Shown one piece after another: positions 11,153 through 22,152 of a stretch of 64,000 bases of DNA. Every line of letters starts with the position of its first letter. Position 1 is the first letter of the stretch. The stretch is taken from positions 1 to 64,000 of the forward strand of contig NHNW01000102.1 of the NCBI GenBank assembly GCA_002786025.1. Reading direction: 5' to 3'. The translations under genes and the position numbers were made by a program. The notes under the pieces are model-generated. The model worked only from the letters and a program-made list of their open reading frames with translations. It had not been told where the DNA came from and did not search any database. Source of the stretch: Zasmidium citrigriseum. Its lineage: Eukaryota > Ascomycota > Dothideomycetes > Mycosphaerellales > Mycosphaerellaceae.

Positions 11153-12144
11153 CGAGGATGACTTTGATGCCGACGACAAGCGAAGTGTCGTCTTCAATGG
11201 CATTGAGCAGCAAGGAGGCAATTCTCCAGCTCTTATGCAGTTTGCCGACTCCATGTTCTCTGGACAGCGAGATCGCTTCCTTTACCCCGACATGGTGAGC
11301 AGCCGGGATATGGGCTCAGGGTTGAATCAAGAACCAGGATCGATTCATTATTGGTCATCACATTGATGGATACAGTAATACCATAGCTGGATTGACCCAG
11401 GGCTAAGCAAAAGATCCTGGGACACGCCTATCGAAACGGGGCTCTGTCAGCGAGCGTGAGGGGCATAAGGTACGTACTTTAGTTCCATTTGCAAGTGATA
11501 CTTGGGTACGAACATTCGGCGACTTCAGAAAGTTCCAGCGATTCATGCATTCCTGGTTTGCGAAAAACGACAAGATCGATCCAGCGATTTTCCATTCTAC
11601 CTCTTTCCATGACTCCATGTTCATTGCTGCCATCGACTACTAGTCGCGCTTTCTCGTTCAATTCAACCCTTGAAAAGTGGGCCTCTTGTCTTGTTCATCC
11701 TTTTACATCCCTATACATCTTCCAGCCTATTCTTCACTCAACTCACGATATACTAGCAAACTTCACAATGATACCAATACATCATTAAGAATGGAGAGCC
11801 TCCCTTTGGAGCGACCATGTTCAGCACCGATGTTGGCAACATCTGCAACTCTCGCTACATCACTTCGGATCCCACTCTCTCCGGTTATTGACGCTGTTCA
11901 CTTAGACTCTTTACCGCAGGCCGACCAGCTCACGCGGCACAGTGCTGACAGTTTCCCTCGTTGACTCTTTGTTCGAAAGGCAACTTCATCTCCACACCAG
12001 CTTTGGCATATGAGAAGGCCTTTGTTTTGTTTGTCTCCTCAGTCCGCCGTTGAATCACGTGTCGCTCGTCATGGCAGCATGGCAGCATAGTATGCATACC
12101 TTCGAGGTCTCCCGGCAGTCGCATTGCAGGCTTGTTGCACCGCC
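11153..12144. other. Divergent intergenic region
   Basis: About 990 bp between the start of the selenium-binding-protein gene (-) and the start of the O-methyltransferase gene (+), so it should hold both promoters. Frames here (11489-11788 +, 11930-12271 -) lack any recognisable domain. No RNA gene or repeat seen. Confidence 0.5.
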
Positions 12145-13546
12145 ATGGCGGACACTCCCAGCTCAACGATGTCGACGAGCACGACGTTCCTGGAGACCAT
12201 CGGCAGCGCGCAGTACGACAGCTTCCCGGACCATGCATCACAACGACAAGCTCTCGCGGCAGCGAAGGCATTGGTCAGACGGCTTCAACATCCCATCGAG
12301 GCTGTTTGGGACGTCGCGCTTCTATATCCAGCTCTATACAGCGCACTGAAAGTCGCCATAGACCTCGACATCTTCGCAAAGCTAGATCAAGACGCTGGTC
12401 GACCAAAAACGACGGAACAGCTCGCAGCTGGAGGCGACTACGTGGTTGTGAAGCGAATTTTGAGGCATCTCGCTGCAATGAGCTTCATCGATGAAGATGG
12501 ACCGGATCTTTGGAGTCGAACACGAATGAGCACAGCGATGCAGGCGCCACAAGTCCATGCTCATGTCGACTGGTTTGGCGACGCTGGACAGCAAGCATTT
12601 GTTGGACTACCAACGTATCTCGAGCAACATGGCTATCGGAATCCCGAGGATGCAACGGTAAGAAGCTGCGAGAAGTTCCACCACACAGGGGAGCTAAGAC
12701 TTTTCCACAGGCTGGAAACTGGCAGAGCGTCACAGCATCGAAAGATACATACTTCCAATGGCTTGCCGCACGACCACGAGAACAACAGACCTTCTGGGAT
12801 CTCATGGACGGCGTGGCAACTCAACCCGGTTCGTGGACAGACGTCTATCCGGTTGACACCATCTTCCAGCTGAATGATGTTAAGGACACATTCGTCGTCG
12901 ATGTTGGTGGGTACTCCAAAGTTGCTTGGAGCTTGCTATCGCTCACAGTCTTACAGGTGGTGCTGAAGGACGAGACATGCAGTCTTTCGTGCAAAAGTTT
13001 CCAAAGGCATGGGGACGAGTGATTCTCCAAGACCAAGAGCCTGTGATCGACAGCGTCCAACACATCCGCAGACAAGGCGTCATTCCAATGGCGCACGACT
13101 TCTTCCAGGAGCAACCTGTCAAAGGTGAGACCATTAAAACTATAAAATGATTGTATGCTGATCCAGATGCAGGCGCTCGTATCTACTACATTCACCGAGT
13201 GTTGCACGATTGGTAGGTCTCATCGATCGTTTCATGCTGATCATGTCTCTGACCTTCTTCCTTATCTTTCAGGCCAAACGACAAGGCGAAAGAGATCCTT
13301 GAGAGACTGAAGCCGGCTTTCGTCAAAGGTCACAGCCGTCTCGTGATCAATGAAGTCGTTCTCCCGCCCGTGGGTGCCACCGCCGATCAGACTGGCCTCG
13401 ATCTCACCATGATGGCACTAGTCTCCGGACACGAGAGGACGGAAGAAGAGTGGACTTCCCTGGTCACAGAGTCTGGCTTCAAAGTGCTGAACGTCTTCCA
13501 CAGCCTCGCTTCCAAGGAGGCAGTCATTGAGGCAGAGCTTGCTTGA
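12145..13546 (+). CDS. SAM-dependent O-methyltransferase, family 2
   Basis: Five exons: 12145-12657, 12711-12906, 12957-13124, 13173-13212 and 13273-13546. The four introns are 48-60 bp with GT/AG ends, and the frame stays open to give 396 residues. Domains: an N-terminal winged-helix dimerisation region (about residues 40-130), then the Methyltransf_2 fold. The SAM-binding DVGG starts near residue 235, and RVLHDW near residues 301-306 carries the His that acts as base in this family. INEVVLP and DLTMMALVSG follow, as usual. It should transfer a methyl group from SAM to a phenolic hydroxyl of a small metabolite; the substrate is unknown. The ATG at 12145 sits in a good context (CACCGCCATGG); 12124 is an in-frame alternative. 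Upstream of the SDR on the same strand and likely part of one accessory pathway. The second intron site was chosen to restore DVGG. Confidence 0.9.
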
Positions 13547-14078
13547 GTGGGAGTTGCACCGGCAACAAAAGTTGACAAAAGTTATTAAAAGTTTGGCTGT
13601 TGATCCGAGTTGAGTCCTGCGAATGTCTTCTTGCAAGCTTTGCGAAATCAAAAGTACTGTTATCCTCGCTCTCGGATCTGCGATAATCACCAGGCTGTGC
13701 GAGTCAGTACACGTGTCAGCTGGATCTCGGCCCACCTTCAATTGATTCATCGATGTGATCCGCAAAGTACTGAGTATCTCCAGTAACGGCCTCAACTGCT
13801 GAAGGTCAAACATCGACATGAATGGCCCACGCCCGAGGGTTATGGCCGAGGCGACGTCGCAAGCTTCTAAGCTACCACAAAGATCTGTACATCCGCAGAG
13901 GCTATATCCGCACTTGTACATCCGCCCGACTTCCACGTCACGTTTGGCATCACAGCATGTTGTTTTAAAGACGATTTATTTGGTCGTACAGCCGTCGAAA
14001 CGATCTTGATGTATTCCTGAGCCTGAAGCACACCGAGTTAACGACGAAAACGAGATCAATTTTCCGCTCCCACCAGCC
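13547..14078. other. Intergenic region
   Basis: About 530 bp between two plus-strand genes. It should hold the methyltransferase terminator and the SDR promoter. A minus-strand frame (13418-13936) mostly shadows the methyltransferase end. No recognisable element seen. Confidence 0.5.
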
Positions 14079-14880
14079 ATGTCGTTCAGCAACGGCGCTC
14101 TGGTAGTCTTTGGCTCGGGCCCCGGCGTGGGTCGAAGTGTGGCGGCTGTATTTGCAGAGCGAGGATTTGAAAAGGTCATCGTCATGTCAAGGAACGCCGA
14201 TCGGCTGAAACAAGATGGTGATTTTGTCCGGTCAGCGAACTCTGCAACGACAGTGCACGAGGTTCCAGTCGACATGGGAAATCCGACGCAAGTTCAGGAG
14301 AGCCTGAAGAAGGTGGACTCTTTGCTAGAGTCAACTCCTCTGCGATGTGTCTTGTTCAATGCAGCCAGGACTGGAAAGAGCGATATCTTGGAATTTCCTG
14401 TGGACGGTCTGGAGAACGACTTGAAGGTACGTGTACACACGAATATCAATTCGCTTCGAGAGTATCGGGCTAATCGATCAGTAGATTGCTGTCGCTGGAC
14501 TCTACGCCGTAGCTCAATGGGCCATCCCAAAGCTTCTCGATGCCGCATCCTCGACTGGAAAAGCCACGTCGTTGCTAACGACCAGCGGCATGCTAGCCAA
14601 AGACCCATTCCCGGCCATGTTCTCTCTTGCGGCTTGTAAAGCAGGCCAGTACAGCCTCGTGCACTCTCTGCACAAGGAGTACGAGCCCAAAGGTGTGCAC
14701 TGCGGCGTTATTGTCATTGGTGGAACGGTGTCGGACGATTCGAAGGTGACCAATGCGAGGAACATCGCGGAGGAGATCTGGAAGATGTCGAACGAGGAGA
14801 AAGGCGCGGGGGAATTGGAGTTGATGTTGTCGGATCCGGCTTATGAGGAACATATTAAGAACCGAGAGAAGCGTAGTTGA
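14079..14880 (+). CDS. Atypical short-chain dehydrogenase/reductase (SDR)
   Basis: Two exons (14079-14426 and 14485-14880) give 247 residues. The 58-bp intron must end at the TAG acceptor at 14484, since the earlier CAG would place a stop in frame. A Rossmann nucleotide-binding motif GSGPGVG lies at residues 12-18, right after the first beta strand, and the NAA-type block reads FNAART. The central Ser (S150) and Lys (K168) of the active site are placed normally, but the YxxxK tyrosine position is Leu164 (LAACK). Classical SDRs use that Tyr as the catalytic acid, so this protein may have altered chemistry, another acid, or a binding role. The start context CCAGCCATGTCG is good. It follows the methyltransferase on the same strand and probably shares its pathway. 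Cofactor and substrate are unknown. Confidence 0.85.
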
Positions 14881-15139
14881 GATTGATAGTGCATTGCTCA
14901 ATAAATGGAAGCCATTCTTCTTCTTCTGATCGAATTGAAAAGTCCTCTCTCCGAACAGGTGCTCGACTCTAAACTCTTGAAAGGCTTGTCACGCTCATGG
15001 TCTTTTGTGGCAAGCTGGAGGCAACTTCCAGTTTGACCATGGCAATGAGAGCAGGCTCAAGGTGAACATTCGTTGGCGGGCTTGAAGAGAACAAAATGCA
15101 TGTAACATTACAATTGCTAGAAAGCATGACCAACCACGC

Positions 15140-16848
15140 TCACAGTCTGTGCCCCTTCTTTCCATTCGTGAATTCCTGCTTGGAGTAGCCCGTACCAATC
15201 TCCTTCAGCTTCGCCATCTTCTTCTGAGTCGATGTTGTCCAAGAATGAAGAAGCTCCTCTTTCTTGTTCGGCTGCACCTTGGTTACATCGTAAGGAGCAC
15301 CGCTGCCCGGGAAGATTGGCAGGTCTGATCCCATCGGCGACAACAGCTGGTGGCTGTACTCGAGAGGTGTGTCGCTGAGGATTGGAAGCGGCTGCAGAGT
15401 CTTGAGAGCACCCAGACTGGTCATGCCCTCGAGCTGCCGCGGTGGGAGCTTGTCTACTTTGCTGTGCTGAAGCTCAGGAAAGTTGGCGGTCTTGAAGTAC
15501 TTGACGATTGACATCGCAGTGCCGGTCAAAGATGGGCTGAGCAGGTAGCCTCCGCCTTCTTTCATCCGCCGTAGAACTGCGACCTGGATGGCCAGAGCAC
15601 CATAGTATCCCGTCGTGTAGTCGTTGATGACTTGTCCTGGCGGCCAAGCTGGCGTGCTCAAGCTGCCTCCACACAACGCCATCATTCCCGACGAGGCCGA
15701 GCCTTGCATGTCGAAGCCTGGCTTGGACGCCCACGGTCCAGTCTCTCCATAGAGACGGACGTGTGAGATGATCAAGCTTGGGTTGGCTGCGTGAAGTTCC
15801 TCGTCGGTGAAACCGAATTTGCTCAAGGCTCCACCGCGGTAAGAATCTACCCAGACGTCGGCATCTCGTACCAGATCCCACATGTGAGAACGGTCGCCTG
15901 GTTTGTTGAGGTCCAGTCGAGATGATGCACAACCAAGATTGGCGTAGGTGTATACGAAGGGATGCTCGTAGCCGTGGGTGTACATAATTTGCAGGACGGA
16001 AGCACCGTGCTCAGCCAGCGTACGTCCAGAGCTTGGCCCAGCAATGGCATGCGTAAGGCAAAGCACCTTCAGACCCTCGAGTGGGCGCCTCGGGTTGGGT
16101 GAAAGTGGCTTTGGTGGCGCTGATGTCACTTTCCTGACAGGGACGATTGGGAGGCCGGCAAGATGTTGCCCTTGCTCGGTCGACCGCCACGTCTCGTTAC
16201 TCTGAACAATGGCAAATGGCATTCCTGCTTCCTCGGCTGCTCGTTCAAGGTCTGAAACCGTCAGTGATGTTAATATGTTCACTCGTCAGATTGTGGTAGG
16301 CTCTCACCTTTCGAGTTCCATCGCTTGATGGCTGCTGCAACGTCAGGTTGGTTCACAGGACATTGAAGAAATGTACTCCAACGGTAGACCAAATCGACGT
16401 ATACTGCAGAAGATACGACATGACGGCCATCTGCGGTCTCGTAGATGGAGAAGAGGAACGGGTTGCCGACAACGAGGTCGAGAGTAATCTCCTGCTTCGA
16501 GTGAGTGACGACCACGGAGTTATCATGTCTATCGCGCTATACCTGGCCGTTCACTGTCGGAGTCATTCCAATATCTGGATCCAAGTAGTTGTGAGATCTT
16601 TGGAGATCGATTGAAATGCTCTGTGGTGCTCCTCCCCGGGCTTCGAAGATCTGAGTGGCCAAGACGGCGTTGGCAAGAGAAGGTACAGCGCCGATCAAGG
16701 ACATGTTAATGTGCTGACTGTTGGTCTGCTCGATGTCGGGTATAGCGCCCTGAAGATTGATAGATGACTTCCCATCTTTGCGAGATACACCAAAGTCGGA
16801 GAGAATTTCGTCGAGCACTTTGAGAGTGGCCGCGTGAGAGGGCTCCAT
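15140..16848 (-). CDS. CoA-transferase family III (CaiB/BaiF) protein
   Basis: Three exons on the minus strand: 16543-16848, 16308-16491 and 15140-16251, with introns of 51 and 56 bp, giving 533 residues. Members move CoA between carboxylic acids or racemise alpha-methylacyl-CoA; fungal members of this two-part type are largely uncharacterised. Family landmarks: a CaiB N-terminal block GLKVLCLTHAIAGPSSGR with LAEHGASVLQI, RLDLNKPGDR, DVWVDSYRGGALSKFGF, SLIISHVRLYGETGPWASKPGFD and QVINDYTTGYYGALA. In CaiB enzymes an Asp in the middle block receives the CoA thioester; DMQGSASSG here fits that region. The first two exons look like a partial second CaiB lobe (NPFLFSIYETADGRHV). It ends 259 bp from the SDR in convergent orientation. 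Substrate unknown. Confidence 0.88.
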
Positions 16849-17211
16849 TTTCTCGTGGTTGTTGGGAGTCGATGATGCTGATGTAGAGGGCGTTGGCCCT
16901 GGCTAAATCAACATCATCAGCAGAAATTCGTTCCGTGTGACGCAGAGCAATGCTTGCGGAAATCGATGGGCGGATGTACGTTGCGTCGGTGTCGTAGATC
17001 CGCATTCCGTACGTTGCCGCACCGAAGCACCCAAGGAGCTTTGCCGCGCCACTGCAACTGCATGAAAGCTTCAGAGAATCATGCTTTCTCGCGGGTAGAG
17101 AACAGAATGGTGGGATGTCGATGCTTCTTGCAGCAGAATGCGTCGATGAGCCCAGCATGCCCATACCATGCAATGCTGGCGGAAGCCAGAATCCGAACCC
17201 CGAGCAGCAAA
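16849..17211. other. Intergenic region
   Basis: 363 bp between two minus-strand genes. It carries the CoA-transferase promoter and the regulator's 3' end. The frame 16706-17173 overlaps the first CoA-transferase exon in another frame and is a shadow. No recognisable motif seen. Confidence 0.5.
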
Positions 17212-19249
17212 TTAGATGTTACCCCAAAGACCAAACAGTGTTTGATCTTCGATAGTGCCGATGTTCAAGTCGCACAGTTCTTCAGACGAAGTGAAGTCGT
17301 ACATTGCCGGCCAGCTTTCTGCACCAAGGTAAGCGTCGGCAAATCCATCTTGGTCGACAGTTGCTGCATGCATTTGAGGATTGCACAGTCCCTGCAAGAA
17401 ATGCTGCCCAGCCCCAGGCAGCAGTGACTGCATCTGGTTGGAGACTTTCAGGTCTGTCAAATCAACAATGTCCAGCAGAGTCTGCACAGCATCATTGAGA
17501 TGCCTGCCCCATCTCCAGCGAGGAAACTCCATCAGCAGCCTTGCCATGGCAATGCAGCGTGAGGCCTCGCTTTCAACCATCTCGCCACGTCCATAAGCCA
17601 AGACGACGACGAACGCAGACTGCATGATCCTCTTCACTTGCCTCCAGGTCACGGCCAGCTTGGATGCAGTGGGCGTTGGAAGCTTCTGCCCGGACGACTC
17701 AGGAGAGTTCCATTGCCCGGCGATCGTTTGAAGGGCGGGCCGATATAGTTGAAGGTATGTGGCGAGCACATTCTGGGCAGCGTGCAAGCAGATGCATATC
17801 GATGGTAACCATGACTTTTGCTGGGAAAGACTCGGCGCACGAAGTCTCATGCGGCAGCTGGCATCACAATCAGCGGCAGGGTTCAACGACCTGGGGAGAA
17901 GATACACAGACCATAACATGTGCACGCGAGCGAGAGGCTCATACGCTGCCCTGAAGTTTCCACAAACGGATCGCCCTCCTTCGGTTTGTCGAGAACAGAG
18001 CTTCCCAATCTCTGTCTCGAGCTCGTCTCTGACACTCTCTGAAAGAGGCACTGCTCCATGCGATTTCTCGATCATCTTGCCGTTGATCGATATGAGGTCT
18101 ATCAAGTTCCAAAGCTCGGGCTCCGCGGCTTTTAGGGGTGAGAAGAGGTCAGCATCGAGCTTGAACGACTGTATGAGAGGCTCGGTATTGTGCGTGAGTG
18201 AGCAATATCTATGATAAAAGATCAGCATACGTTACTGTGAGATCTGACTTTTACTCACTGGTCTGCCATGTATATGAGCAGGAATAGTTGCAATCCCTTG
18301 GTCCCGCCAGAACCCTGATGCAGTCCAAGACTCAAGGCAATTTGAATGGCTTGGACCATTATGCCCTGCGCAAAGTTTGAAGTTCCCGAACGCAGAGCGA
18401 AGAGGTGTTGTGACAAGTACGCCAGGCAGAGATTAAAGGTTGATTGTCCGACGAAGTGCTTCACCAACTCCGTCGAGATGCCAAAGTAGTGTCGGCCTTT
18501 GCTGAAGTCTCCAGTGGCAACAGCACCGAGTCCAATTGCAACGTAAAACAGAGCAACTGAGTCCACAGGCATACGATTCGTTACCACGGTAGAGGGTATG
18601 GCTGATGGAGATACAATCTGCAATTGCTCGAGATGCTCAAGGGCGGTAGCATGCAGCTCCGAGATATCGACCAATCTGGCATCTCTGAATCCCATGAATC
18701 TGCGAAAGGACTTCAACAGAGCCCACGCCTGAGAAGAGGTGAGCAAGGGCCATTCGGTTTCGATGTGACTTGTCAGAAGAGAAGTGCCAGAGCCGCCTGT
18801 TCTGCATGACGGAGGCTCTGCCAAGGCGCAGTCAAGCTTGTATCCTACACTCGTCAGTCCAGAGCATGAGCGACTGCACGTCATCTGGTACCGTAACGCT
18901 CCAGTAGCATGTCTTCCACCAAAGCCCTGAGCAACTCATACGTGTCTGCTGGTCGCGCAGCCGGCTGCGGCCTGGTCGTTTGAGTAGCGGCAATGCTTTC
19001 TGGATCTTGATCCACATTCTCACTGGACAGATGCGCTGCTCGATTCTTACCGAGGGCAGATCGAGTTGTGCGTCGAGGCTGTTGGCGATGTGGACGAGCC
19101 TTGTCTCTCACATCGCATGGCACTCCTCTGTCAACACACTGACGGCAAGGATATGGTGGTTCGCAGCGTCTTCTGCTCTTCCTGCAGCGTTCGCAGGCAC
19201 GTGGCGTCCGCATTGAGATCTTTGCATGGAGTCGTCTGTCCCGCGCCAT
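17212..19249 (-). CDS. Zn2Cys6 fungal transcription factor
   Basis: Three exons on the minus strand: 18892-19249, 18259-18844 and 17212-18208. Introns are 47 and 50 bp, and the total is 646 residues. The binuclear zinc cluster is complete at residues 19-45 with spacing C-x2-C-x6-C-x5-C-x2-C-x6-C (CERCRKSRRRCEPPYPCRQC is its first part), preceded and followed by basic residues. A Fungal_trans-type middle region follows (FSKGRHYFGISTEL, LGLHQGSGG, LFLLIYMADQ), then a leucine-rich C-terminal half. Such proteins bind CGG-type half sites and often control neighbouring genes. It lies head-to-tail behind the CoA-transferase and may regulate the 12-17 kb group; that is inference. The ATG at 19249 is the first true ATG in the frame. 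The middle-domain family call is softer than the zinc cluster. Confidence 0.92.
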
Positions 19250-19767
19250 GCAGGTGGACAAGCAGATGAAGGATTGCAAAAGTGGTGGCTGGAGGGGTTT
19301 GCTTACGTAGGTCCCGTCTTTGGCCTAACCCTTCTTATAGCAACCATCAGGCTCCATCTTCTCTCCGCTATGATCTCTTCTTCTGCTGCTGCTGCTGGTG
19401 ACGTTGATGGTCGACTTCACCAATCTTGCGAGATGCGAGATACCGCGGCCTTGTCGATCAGCTCATCTGCCATCACGGCCACCCGTCAAAAGCATCGGGA
19501 ATGGGCAGGGTAGGACGGAGATCTTGTAGAAGTCGTCTGCTTCTCCATGAGACGGCGTGTCGACTACTTCCCTCTTTGGATCCATTGGGTGAATGATGGC
19601 AGATGTTCTGGAGAAGAAGAAGGGGACCCATCAAAATTTAGGGACAATTTGATGATCGGGCCGGCAGCTCCGATTCTTGCCGATCGGCCAACTTCAACTT
19701 CGCCGACCTCGCCTAAGGTTTGAGTCAAGCAACATCACCTCCCAAATCCACAACATAGATACCAGAA
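19250..19767. other. Divergent promoter region of the Zn2Cys6 regulator and PRO2
   Basis: 518 bp between two outward-facing genes. It contains a short CTG/CTT-rich microsatellite near 19378-19400. The minus-strand frame of the regulator extends back to 19279, but only through a TTG codon. No gene seen. Confidence 0.5.
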
Positions 19768-21102
19768 ATGTCGCTCACCAACGCCTCGCCAGAACAGGCC
19801 GCCAAAGCCGCCAAAATCTCCTCCCGGACGCTGGCAACGCTTTCAGTCGACGCCCGAAATGCTGCACTGGACGCCGTGCACGATGCACTGTCAAGCGCAC
19901 GAGAAGACATCCTGGCCGCGAATGCTAAAGACCTGGAGCTGGCAAAGAAGTCGACCGCGAATGGCGAACTCAATCCGAGCATCTACAAGCGACTGGATCT
20001 CAGTAGACCTGGCAAATTCGATGATATGTTGCAAGGAATCAAAGACGTGAGAGGGTTGGAGGATCCAGTTGGCAGAGTCGACCTCAAGACGGAATTGGAT
20101 GATGGACTCATTCTGCAACGACAAACATGCCCCATTGGCGTATTGCTCATCATCTTCGAAGCTCGTCCGGAAGTCATCGCCAACATTGCCTCACTAGCCA
20201 TCAAGTCCGCCAACGCAGCGATCCTCAAAGGCGGCAAGGAGTCGACTGAATCCTTCAAAGCCATCGCCACAGTCATCTCGAAAGTCTTGGACTCCACCCA
20301 AGTTCCCAATGACTCCATCCAACTGGTAACTACCCGCGATGCGGTAGATCCTTTGCTCGAACTGGGCGAGTACATCGACCTCGTCATCCCCCGAGGATCC
20401 AACGACCTCGTCCGACACTGCCAGCGAAAGGCCCACATGCCTGTCCTCGGCCACGCAGACGGTCTCTGCAGTCTCTACCTCCACCCCGATGCAGACCAGA
20501 AGATGGCAGTCGATGTCATCGTTGACTCAAAAACAGACTACCCAGCCGCGTGCAACGCCCTCGAGACCCTCCTTGTGCACGAAGACGCAGTCTCAACCCT
20601 CCTACCATCAGTAGCATCTGCTCTCATCTCCAAAGGCGTAACGCTCCGCTGCGACGCCAAATCAAAAGCCGCACTCTCCAAAGTCCCAGAACAAGACCAC
20701 ATCCTCCCTTCAAACGATGCAGACTACGACACCGAGTTCCTCGACCTCGTCCTGGCGGTCAAAGTCGTTGGCAGTGTAGACGATGCCATCACACACATCA
20801 ACATCCACGGCTCGCACCACACAGACGCCATCATCACCTCCTCAAAAGAGACCGCAGACCGCTTCCTCAACAGCGTTGACGCCGCCTGCAAATTCTGGAA
20901 CGCATCCACCCGCTTCTGCGACGGCATGCGGTTTGGATTTGGAACGGAAGTGGGCATCAGCACGAACAAAGTGCACGCACGAGGACCGGTGGGATTAGAA
21001 GGCTTGACGATTCACGAGTACAGGATCACGGGGCAGGGTCAGGTGGCGGCGGCGTATGGGGCGGGAAAGAAGCAGTACAAGCATGTGCGGCTACCGCTTT
21101 GA
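19768..21102 (+). CDS. PRO2: Gamma-glutamyl phosphate reductase (proline synthesis)
   Basis: Intronless, 444 residues, normal length for the fungal monofunctional enzyme (ProA/PRO2). It reduces gamma-glutamyl phosphate to glutamate-5-semialdehyde with NADPH, the second step of proline synthesis from glutamate. Landmarks: CPIGVLLIIFEARPEV near 121-136, KGGKES, and the family signature VIPRGSNDLVRHCQRKAHMP at 206-225, continuing to GHADG. The active-site Cys262 sits in TDYPAACNALETLLVH, HGSHHTDAI follows, and the C-terminal region contains RFCDGMRFGFGTEVGIS and ARGPVGLEGLT. The start ATG lies in AGAAATGTC. A housekeeping gene less than 20 kb from the telomere; its 3' end faces the BRCT gene 129 bp away. 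Confidence 0.97.
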   Translation: MSLTNASPEQAAKAAKISSRTLATLSVDARNAALDAVHDALSSAREDILAANAKDLELAKKSTANGELNPSIYKRLDLSRPGKFDDMLQGIKDVRGLEDPVGRVDLKTELDDGLILQRQTCPIGVLLIIFEARPEVIANIASLAIKSANAAILKGGKESTESFKAIATVISKVLDSTQVPNDSIQLVTTRDAVDPLLELGEYIDLVIPRGSNDLVRHCQRKAHMPVLGHADGLCSLYLHPDADQKMAVDVIVDSKTDYPAACNALETLLVHEDAVSTLLPSVASALISKGVTLRCDAKSKAALSKVPEQDHILPSNDADYDTEFLDLVLAVKVVGSVDDAITHINIHGSHHTDAIITSSKETADRFLNSVDAACKFWNASTRFCDGMRFGFGTEVGISTNKVHARGPVGLEGLTIHEYRITGQGQVAAAYGAGKKQYKHVRLPL

Positions 21103-21231
21103 TGATTGGAATGACTGAATGAATGGAAAAAGTTGGCTCTTGTCATCCGCGTAGAAATGGAAAAAAAGTTCTTGGGGTATCTCTGAATGTACTGGCCACG
21201 CCTTCTCGCCAAAAGCCTCAATCTTTCGTGT

Positions 21232-22152
21232 TCACTTCTTCTTGAACATGCCCTCAATCCCACTCATGCCCTTCGGAGCCAATTTCACGGCCTCGAATCT
21301 GCTTTCAGAGAGCCTCTTGCCGGCTCTGATACTCTCCGTCACCCACTCCGCTGTGACGAACTTGACGCCTGCGCCCTTCTTCCCAGCGATCTCTTTCTGG
21401 ATCTTGCTCGCAGCGAGTCCTCCTCCGACTCCTCCATTTTTGTTGGCTTTCCCCAGTATGACGTGCGTCACTGTGCGCCTGCCCAGGGCGATGGAGATGT
21501 TGCCGCCGTGGGTTGTGAGGAGATGCTTGAGCTTGTGATCGGAGAGGTGCGGTGCTGTGGAGCCATTGATGTAGAAGGTCAGGGAGGAGAATATCTGCGG
21601 TGGTTGTTCGGGTGGAGGGTCGGCCTCGCAGTCCTCCTGCTGATCTTCTGGCGATGGAGCGATGGGGTCGATTGGCTCGAGTAAATCTGAAGGGGAAGCC
21701 TCATGGCTCGTCCAGCTGCTCTCTCGAATCGATCCGTCCTGCTTCCTGAACGGCGTATATGGGCTGACCACCGACGACGGCTTCTCGACCTCCACCTTGG
21801 CCCTCTTTGCTGGCCTCTCTTCATCGTCGACCTCCTTCTCCACCTTGACGCTCTCCCATAGACTCAATTGCCCGCCCACCCTCAGCCCCTTCGCGCCCTT
21901 CTCCCACCCTCCGTTCTCCGTCCGACCATCCTTCCCAAAGTCCCGACTTCCAGCTCCAACGGTATCGCTGACCCTCTTGCCTCCTCCAGCACCAGATGAG
22001 AACTGTTCACGCAACTTCTGATGTCGCGAGTCGCGCCAGGACGTGCTGCCACTCAAGCGATTCTCGGCGCGCTGGTGGCCGGTGGCGCTGCTGTTAAATG
22101 GGTCGAAGATGTTGCGCGAAGGCTTTGCGGCCGGTGGAGCGGTGGGCGGCAT
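21232..22152 (-). CDS. BRCT-domain protein (REV1-type BRCT)
   Basis: Intronless, 306 residues from the first true ATG. The first 180 residues are low in predicted structure: Ser/Pro/Gly-rich with a basic patch ERPAKRAKVE that may act as a nuclear signal. A single BRCT domain follows (about 187-285): IFSSLTFYINGST, LKHLLTTHGGNIS, TVTHVILGKAN, VKFVTAEWVTESIRAGKRLS. The order and the FYINGST plus HGG motifs are closest to the BRCT domain of the translesion polymerase REV1, but there is no polymerase domain. BRCT domains bind phosphopeptides or DNA ends, so a nuclear repair role is likely. A loop rich in Asn and Gly (KANKNGGVGGGLAASK) is longer than in human REV1. The tail ends GMSGIEGMFKKK. Confidence 0.85.
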   Translation of the reverse strand: MPPTAPPAAKPSRNIFDPFNSSATGHQRAENRLSGSTSWRDSRHQKLREQFSSGAGGGKRVSDTVGAGSRDFGKDGRTENGGWEKGAKGLRVGGQLSLWESVKVEKEVDDEERPAKRAKVEVEKPSSVVSPYTPFRKQDGSIRESSWTSHEASPSDLLEPIDPIAPSPEDQQEDCEADPPPEQPPQIFSSLTFYINGSTAPHLSDHKLKHLLTTHGGNISIALGRRTVTHVILGKANKNGGVGGGLAASKIQKEIAGKKGAGVKFVTAEWVTESIRAGKRLSESRFEAVKLAPKGMSGIEGMFKKK

